The notes beneath the pieces are model-generated. The model was given only the letters and a program-made list of their open reading frames with translations. It was not told where the DNA came from and made no database searches. The translations under genes were made by a program, and so were the position numbers. Positions 56,655-64,000 of a stretch of DNA of 64,000 nucleotides are shown piece by piece. Numbering within the stretch: position 1 is the stretch's first letter; each line of letters starts with the position of its first letter. The stretch covers positions 516,001-580,000 of the forward strand of contig NC_083517.1 in NCBI RefSeq assembly GCF_032362555.1, in the 5' to 3' direction. The DNA is from Amyelois transitella. Lineage: Eukaryota > Arthropoda > Insecta > Lepidoptera > Pyralidae.

Positions 56655-59014
56655 ATGGTCGAAATCGGCGTCCCACAGCAATCAGCTGACGAGAACTTAG
56701 AAAATGCAGAGTGGTATTGGGGCGACATCACTCGGTATGTATATTTATTAATATTCTTCGTATTTTACACAAAAACTACATACCTATGAAATAAAACTTG
56801 ATCTTGAGTCATCTATAAATTAATGTTTTGCATCAGATTTATTACATGTTACGCTTTTACTTTCTTTTAAAGTCCCACTTAACCTTTACTTAGCTTGGTA
56901 ATGAAAACTACGCTGACTTTGTTAGCTGGTTGAGTCAAGACGTAAGATCCTATAGGATGCTAGCAATGACTTGTGAAATAGAGAAAGCAAACATATTTTA
57001 AATACAAACCTTAAAGCTGAAGTCATTAAGGTTTAATTTAACACTGATTCTCTTGTCTCATTTGTCTTGACGTTGTCCCCATTAAAAAAATACATCTATT
57101 GGTCAAAGCATTATAACAAAATTCTTTGGTTCCAGTGATGAAGCTGCTGAAAAGCTCCTAGACACCTGTGATGGCACATATCTAGTCCGAAACTCATCAA
57201 ACAAAGATGGAGGTTACACACTCACTGTAAGGAAAGGTGGCTCCAACAAGCTCATCAAAATATATAACCAAAATGGCCGGTACGGGTTTTGTGAACCGTT
57301 CGAGTTCAACTCCGTTGTGGAGTTGGTTAGGTTCTACACAGAATATTCTCTCGGCCACTGCAATCACAATCTGGACATCAAGCTTATGTACCCGTTGTCT
57401 AGACTCCCAGAATACGATGGCGGAGAAAACATTAGTGATGAAACACTAGAATTGCAATATAAAGAGAAACACGAAGAATACACTACAAAATTTAGGGATT
57501 TCTCGGAACGTTCACAAAAATTTATGAGACTCAGGGACGAGGTGAAATATAAAAGACAAGCATTAGATGCTTTCAAGGAAACTTTGAGGAAATGCGAGGA
57601 ACATCTTAAATTGCAAGAGAAAATGCAAAGTGAGGCCCAACCTCACGAAAAGAATGATCTTTTGGAGAATAACAGGCAACTGTTGAGCAGAGTTCAGAGT
57701 TTGAGGAAGGCGAAGAAGGAGCTGCATGAGAAACTGAGGGAGACGGTGAATTCCAGTTTAGTTCTTGAAAGAGAGATTTATAAGCTAAAGTCTGATATTC
57801 TTATGATTTATAAAATGAAGGACCGATACAAACTGTAAGTATGATTCATTGATTCATTTTTCCTTTGTCCTTAAGTTTTGACCTAGATTACAATAAAATT
57901 ATATTTGTATCCAGTAATTTAACCAAAGTTCTTGGCTATACGGTGTTTTGCCGACCGCTGCTTCCATTAATGATAACCTTTTTATGGTTTTCATATCTGG
58001 CAATGTTGGGACTTACAGTTAACATGTAAATCACTAAATAAAAAAAATCCCATGTGTATGGGTGTCATTATACCTAAAATCTGAATCATTTCAAACGAAA
58101 CTAGCTCAATCCATCCATTTTGTATTCCAGATGGTTACAACGGCGTGGTAAGACTGAAGAATACCTCCAAGCTCTTGAGAACGATAATACAGACGAACTG
58201 GAAGAACTGTACGCGCACCGGGAGCCAATCAGCTGGAAGGTGGACTGCACCCGAGACACGGCAGAGAAGCTATTGGCTGGAAAGCCGCAGGGGACGTTCC
58301 TGATTCGCCCAAACTCAACAGGCCAATTAGCTTTATCAATTTCCTGTAATAACACTATTTATCATTGTATCATCTTTAGAACGGAAAGAGGCTATGGGTT
58401 CGCGGAGCCTTATAATATTTATAGGTAAGTAAATGAATGGTTTTATCATTATTGTCATCCATAATAAGAATTACTGTCTGTCTGTCTTACTGTCCACAAA
58501 AATTCAAAACTAGAATAAATGGATGTCTCTGTAACATTTTTGTCTTCATCGTCACTTACCATAGTGAGATTGAAGAGAAATGCCTAATCCAATATTGAAT
58601 AAAAATAAAAAATAACAACCAGGCAAAGGATTTCAAATCATAAAAAAAATTATATCATGCTGTACCTAAGATTAAAACGCGTCAAAGATGTGACCTACTC
58701 AATAATGGTCTTACTGCAGACCAAAAAAACTCACACAGAAGCTTCCTTATCATCATTGCCATGCCTCTCGTGGAAGGGTAGGCAGAGGCTTCATGTTTTT
58801 ATTTGCAATGACTTATGCATACTTCTATCCTTAAGTTGATAAAAACTTGATACAGAATAATTTATTCTTTAATTATTTCAGGACCTTAAACGAGCTTGTA
58901 CTACACTACGCAGTTAATTCGTTAGAAGAACACAATGATCATTTGAAGACCAAATTAAAATATCCAATCAACGGCAACCTGGTGAAGAAGCCCGAGAGGA
59001 ACCAGGTGAAATGA
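56655..59014 (+). CDS. Pi3K21B: PI3-kinase regulatory subunit, short nSH2-iSH2-cSH2 form
   Basis: This adaptor binds the p110 catalytic subunit of class IA PI3-kinase and recruits it to phosphotyrosines on insulin receptor/IRS proteins. Coding exons are 56655-56734, 57136-57834, 58131-58424 and 58882-59014, all with phase 2 junctions, giving 401 residues. The start gives a short leader, then the nSH2 domain (from NAEWYWGDITR, with FLVR-like Arg45 in GTYLVRNSS). A long heptad-rich iSH2 coiled coil (about 125-260) holds p110. The cSH2 domain follows (ISWKVDCTRDTAEKLLAGKP; Arg319 in GTFLIRPNS). There is no SH3 or BH domain, as in fly p60 and mammalian p50/p55. It is shorter than fly p60 as I remember it (about 500 residues). 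Intron 3 carries two dispersed repeats. Confidence 0.93.
58480..58840. repeat. Two dispersed repeats in PI3K adaptor intron 3
   Basis: 58480-58620 matches 41059-41205 ('actgtccacaaaaattcaaa', 'ctagaataaatggatgtctc', 'gaaatgcctaatccaatatt'). 58751-58840 ('gccatgcctctcgtggaagg', 'gtaggcagaggcttcatgtt') is a diverged relative of 52388-52515. Confidence 0.5.
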
Positions 59015-62000
59015 AGACGCAGCATTACGAGGATGGTAATAAAAAAAAAGATAAACTTGTCTATCCTATGAATGGAATGATCGCTGAAATGGTCAACTAA
59101 CACATGCAGTTTGATACCAGTTAAACTACTGGCCTTAAAAGACTGCTGATTTGAATAATAATAAAAAAAGTAACTTTAATAATTTATATATATTTGTATG
59201 TTTATTTTATATGGATTGGAATGAGATTAAATTTAGGCTTTAGAATTGAGGGACACGTTCGCAATAAGCAATTGTCCTTACGACAACGAAAGTTTCACCG
59301 AATGCCTCCGATGTGCTTTTTATGGTCGTAAAATCCTCCTGGTAAATGGGATAAGAGTTAACAATGTGGGTAACTATACCATGGTAATATTACCAACTTG
59401 GAATCAATATTAATGCAAGTTTTGAATTGCAAAATGACTTATTTTTTGTTTATCCCACTCTCTCGTCTCTTCCTGATTGGTGTAATTGGAAGGAGACTGA
59501 AACATCTATCTCTGTCTTATTGTCCTAATTTAAAAGAGATGGAAAGGAAATAAAATGCCATTCAAGGTAATTTTTCCATTCTGTCATTTTTCTTTTAAAT
59601 TGATTATCCACTTTGGTTATATTTCCATAGTTTTTGCTATATAATTTCTACCTCCAGTTTTGGGCTGATTTTGAGGCCTTGCCATTTTTAATGGCACATT
59701 GTCATACTGATTTGAATTTATCGGGAGCTATCAAATTTTTGACCAATGGCAACACTATATTGAACCAAATGCTTAGTGCTGACATCTGGTGCGATGTTAA
59801 AAAAAAACCCTAAATTTTGAAAAGAACACATTTTTTTAACTGTGGTTCAATATACGGCAGGCGGATATCAGCTTTTATATGTTTACATGTGCATGATCCA
59901 TTTAAAGTACTTTATTTGTAAACATGACATTATGTTTAACTTGTCTGAATTACTAACTGAATAATTTAGGGCATCTGAATTAAATCGATGTAATACGCGC
60001 TTAATTACTCCATTTTCCTACGCGGTGTCTTGACTTGGTAATGGACCGTTCAAAAATATAGAATTTTTCCGCCTGTTCCGAATTGAACCTATTTGGTTGA
60101 AAGTTCATTAATATAGGGCCTTATGAGCTATGTAAGCCGTATAATGTACGTGATACGTGATGCGATTCACATCAAACTAGATTTAAGGTGTGCAAATTGA
60201 TAATGGTATTACTAATTAATGAAGTGATTAAATATATTATAATGAATGAATGAATGAATGGGCCATGTTGTTTCACGTTTTTATGTTCTTAATATTGTGA
60301 TAGTAATGTGATAGATCGTTCGTTCATTTTGTCTATTTTCTTATTAGAAACATCAAAGATTTGTTATTGATGTTTAGAAAGCATAAATATATCAGTTAGT
60401 AGATTTCCCGTTAAGGAAAGTTTTTATTTTGTGTGTTGAATATTATGAGAACAATTTTCGTGTGATACATACATAATAAACATTGAATGTTAGACGTAAA
60501 AGGGGCCTTTGTGGATCAGATGTGTAATGTAAGAAATACCTTGTAGGGCGAGTGAGGCAAATATAACGAGTCGAAAGCAAAATAGAAGCTCTCTCCAATA
60601 ACTTTTTACCATTGAATTAGTCTTCTCACATTAAAATATATATAGCAGTTACGCTTAAATACTGAAAAATGATCGCTTCCTAACCACTAAACCACACATC
60701 CGAAATTAAAATTACAGAATTCTAATTCCTACAAGAAAATCAATATAATACTTATGTGCACACAGCGAAGAAATATCGAAAATGTATTCGTCCATTGTTT
60801 TTGTCCATAATGTATACTTCGATCGTAATATATGATAATAAATATCGGTATCCTGTATTAAAATTGCACATGTTTACAGAATTTCACTATAAGACAAAAG
60901 TCGAATGTTTTACTGAAGTGTACTTTATCAATGCAAGTCTTATTGTGGTTACAGTAAATAGTAAGATTCAATTGCATTTTTGTATTTGAATATACAAATA
61001 AACCCTGTTTTATTATGTGTATAATATTTATCTTTAATGAAAAATGAACCCAATGATATAATTAAATAAGGTACACATTTTTTGTGAATCTGGTTAAAGA
61101 ACTGTCACAGTTTTGAAAAATTTGTGATAGAATGCACTTGATTATATTTTGTATATAATGAAATGTCTTGGTTTTCATAAAACTCAACATATTTAATACA
61201 ATAAATATCTTGAACTTAATTAACAAATATTTACCGCAACTTCGTACGCACAAAATTTGATAAATGTAGATCGTAGAAATCATGGCTACTTACAAAATTT
61301 AGAATTGAAGAAAATGGAAAAACTCCTCTGTTTTTTGGAGAACATTTCTTAAGACGGACAAAAATTTGGATAATATAAAATGCACATAAGAGTGGCCTAA
61401 AATCGTCTTCTTTTTATAATTACATCGAAAAAGATAAGCCTGATGTTTGGCCAATTAAAAAGTTTTTACTAAGGTGCAATGTTCAGTTTTTAAGTCATTT
61501 AACATTTACACTTGAAGGCGTATAGATAAAGATATTTGGAAACATTATGGCGGCCGTTTCATGATAAGGACACTGGCATCGCTATCTATTTGAAACAGGT
61601 ATAATTCTATGATGAACGGCTAGAGTGTGTCTTCCAAAACACAATGTTCTAAACTAAACCCTGTTGATTGATCAAAGATGGCTCTTATTTCAATCGACTT
61701 TATTCTTAAATTATTCATAAACGAATTTAATAACAGGAAAATGCTTGTTATGTAAAATAGCATTTAACAACTTCCTTAATACTATTTGATTTCTCTGAAT
61801 TGCTTTCTGAATTTTTTAGGAATCTGAATTCAGTGAAGTCTAATACGCGCTTAAAGCCCAATGGTGCCAAAATGACCCAAAAAAATAAGATATTTCCCAA
61901 CAAATGAACATACCACTTATTTGCCAGTTTATTATTATACATAATTATTTCAGTAAACTCATGGAAATTCGATTTTTCCAGTGTTTTAATTATTCGTCAA

Positions 62001-63967
62001 TTAGCTGAGTTATAAGGCGTGCGTTGTTTATACATGTGATTGAGGCTAGGTAGGATACACTGAAAAATTATTAACTTGTCTGTCTCATGCAGATATACAT
62101 TTATATAGTATGTACTCAAATAAAAAACAACTTACAAAATCATCGGATATTTCATAAAGCTTAACAAACAATAATCTCAATAGTTTCTATTAAAAGTATT
62201 TGATAAATTAATACAAATACAATTTGTAGTAGTTAGGTGTCTCTTAATTGAGTCAGAATTTATATACAACATACACCATATCTACCAGATCAATTGATTT
62301 ATAAAAACTTGCGTCAAATGGAGGACCTCTTAATAGTCCAAGTATATTGGATGCGGCTAATTTAGGGCCTAATTTTAATATGGTAAGAATATCATGTTTA
62401 AACAACTTCTAAAATTCAGGGCTTTACAAAATTCTTTTGTATATTCAATTAAAGTAGCCTAAGGTTTGAATTGAAACTTTTTCAATTTCATGAATGAATA
62501 TGTATATTTTGAAACTTTCCAGTAAAGTGCAATAGCGATATTAAGGCACAGATTTTTGTAAATATATATCATTTTTGATGATGACTTATGTTTTTGAAAC
62601 ACATCATTAAAATAAGAGTATCTTTATATATTTAAAAGATTTTTTATTGCATATAAATTGATAAATATTCTTTAGTTGTATACGTATAAATTGTGCATCA
62701 TGTAGTATATTTCTAAGATTTTTAAGATATCGAGAGAGCGTAAGATTAAGTGAGATGTCGAATTGGAATTTATTTTTGTATTCGTATGGATAAGTGTGTA
62801 TGTAATTAGGATGCATATGTAAGGCCGGTAAAGTCGTAGGGGGAAGGCAGTGTTATGGAATTATGATCTCAAGACAAAGAGTGGTTTTACGTAGGTATTG
62901 TCAGTCAAAATTACCGCACGTAATATTCCCATCGATAACATTGCGCAAAAACATTTATTAAATAACTTTTTTGTAAAGAAAAATTGAATACTTTTATTCC
63001 GACATTCTGCCGATTTAAAATTCTGTATCCATGAATATCGCCATTTTTACAATACTACGCTACTTATTTATATGCGGTACTTTTGACTGCCTGTATAACC
63101 AATTAAAGATAAGAATGCAATTTTATATAATTTAATTAAACAATTTTCAATATGTACAGCCAAATGCATAAAATAGAGCTAAGACATCCTGTCTCCATTC
63201 GATATAAACATTGTAATAGTAGTGTTTTTAATAAGTGTTTAATAAAAATTGTCAACAACTTTATGACTATTTGTTTTAATGGCGTTTATCGAATTGTTAC
63301 ACCTCGGAAACTCCACAATGCAGCAATTTCCATTATCTTAATAAACAATTGCATTTGTACCTCAATGATAATTAGGTACCGAAGTATATGTGTCCCAGAG
63401 CTGATTTGGTGCTCATGCAGATTGTTTGCAAAAGTCTCAAGGTAAAAGTTAAAAGGAAAAGCTTAAACTAAATATTCTTTCTGTTCTTACTATCTCAATT
63501 CCATCACAGTTTACACCAAGATTTACAGCTAAAGTAGGTCTTGGTGGGCGCGTCGCGTCTCGGTGTAAGCTGAAAGACCCTAAGACAGATGTGATAAAGC
63601 CTGATCCATACATCATTCTGAATCAAGTTGAACACACGATCGACAAACAGAAATTTTCGATCTATCCCACTTTATAGACCCATAATAGTCATCACTTTTG
63701 GGACTAAAATATTCCTTGTATCCCATCAGTCATATCGTGGGACAACTGAGACGCTTTCGTTAGTGTTACTAGTCCCATGGACCAACTCGGACAAATCGTC
63801 TCAATTGTCCCACTCAATGAGACCAGTGGGACAGATCGGAAATTTTACAGACCTTGGATTTTCATCACTCGGTGGGTTTTATTAGTAGAAAAATGTATAA
63901 ACTACTCCACTCTGTTTATTAGCGCAAACTGGAGCCAATGAACGGGTTTGTTGATTTGGCACACATT
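59015..63967. other. PI3K adaptor 3' UTR and AT-rich intergenic DNA
   Basis: No gene is supported. The adaptor 3' UTR starts here; AATAAA sites are frequent (for example near 60995). A pair of related ~60-bp segments lies at 59943-60004 and 61793-61854, both ending 'taatacgcgctta'. A stretch at 63660-63850 is rich in GGGAC and GTCCC on the two strands. The remaining short frames are noise. Confidence 0.5.
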
Positions 63968-64000
63968 CATTCATATAATCACGTCTTATTCCTTGCGGGG
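63968..64000 (-). mobile_element. R1 copy cut by the window edge
   Basis: 'tcattcatataatcacgtct' followed by 'tattccttgcgggg' is the start (on the + strand) of another reverse R1 copy that continues beyond the window. Confidence 0.65.

Overview
The window is nuclear DNA from an insect, almost certainly a lepidopteran (moth or butterfly). It is AT-rich, with GT-AG introns, large repeat-filled introns, and dispersed elements of lepidopteran type: Lep1-like Helitron fragments ending in CTAGT, tRNA-headed SINEs, and a very abundant ~260-bp element with a (TGTA)n tail. All recognisable genes are conserved animal genes. I see no prokaryotic operon, CRISPR array, virus or rRNA gene. Family or species cannot be settled from what I can see.

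Layout. 1-6692 is upstream/intronic DNA with old transposon pieces and a GC-rich patch near 2.95-3.25 kb. 6693-11067 (+) is expanded (FERM protein of the Hippo pathway; 3 coding exons). 11068-15246 is AT-rich 3' and intergenic DNA. 15247-18013 (-) is an SLC3A2/CD98hc-like amino-acid transporter heavy chain, head to head with 18876-26051 (+), the mitochondrial carnitine palmitoyltransferase CPT2 (8 coding exons). 26052-30913 is mostly intergenic. 30914-34426 (+) is a retinal degeneration B / PITPNM phosphatidylinositol transfer protein whose whole coding region is one exon. 34427-44979 is AT-rich intergenic DNA. 44980-55391 (-) is a GPR180/TMEM145-type seven-helix membrane protein (7 coding exons), head to head with 56655-59014 (+), a short PI3-kinase regulatory subunit (nSH2-iSH2-cSH2, Pi3K21B-like). 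59015-64000 is AT-rich 3' and intergenic DNA.

The most unusual structure is at 46.3-50.6 kb, inside intron 5 of the GPR180-like gene. The 3' end of coding exon 5, its GTGAGC splice donor and the first ~40 bases of the intron have been tandemly amplified to about 40 copies. Most have a period of 111 bp (37 codons), with a minority of 96-98 bp units. The genuine exon is the last copy on the right. Each copy keeps an intact donor and a (CT)n tract, and the first nine extra copies stay in frame with the exon. The locus is therefore either a decoy-donor array or a source of proteins with extra 37-residue segments. Other tandem arrays in the same gene (71-bp units in intron 4, an ~83-bp GA tract in intron 6) and the dense transposon load make it a repeat hotspot.

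The six genes do not form one pathway. They cover growth control (expanded, PI3K adaptor), amino-acid transport, fatty-acid oxidation, phosphoinositide transfer and a poorly characterised membrane receptor. Exon coordinates were derived by hand from GT/AG sites, reading-frame phase and family resemblance. UTRs and transcript ends are guesses except where stated.
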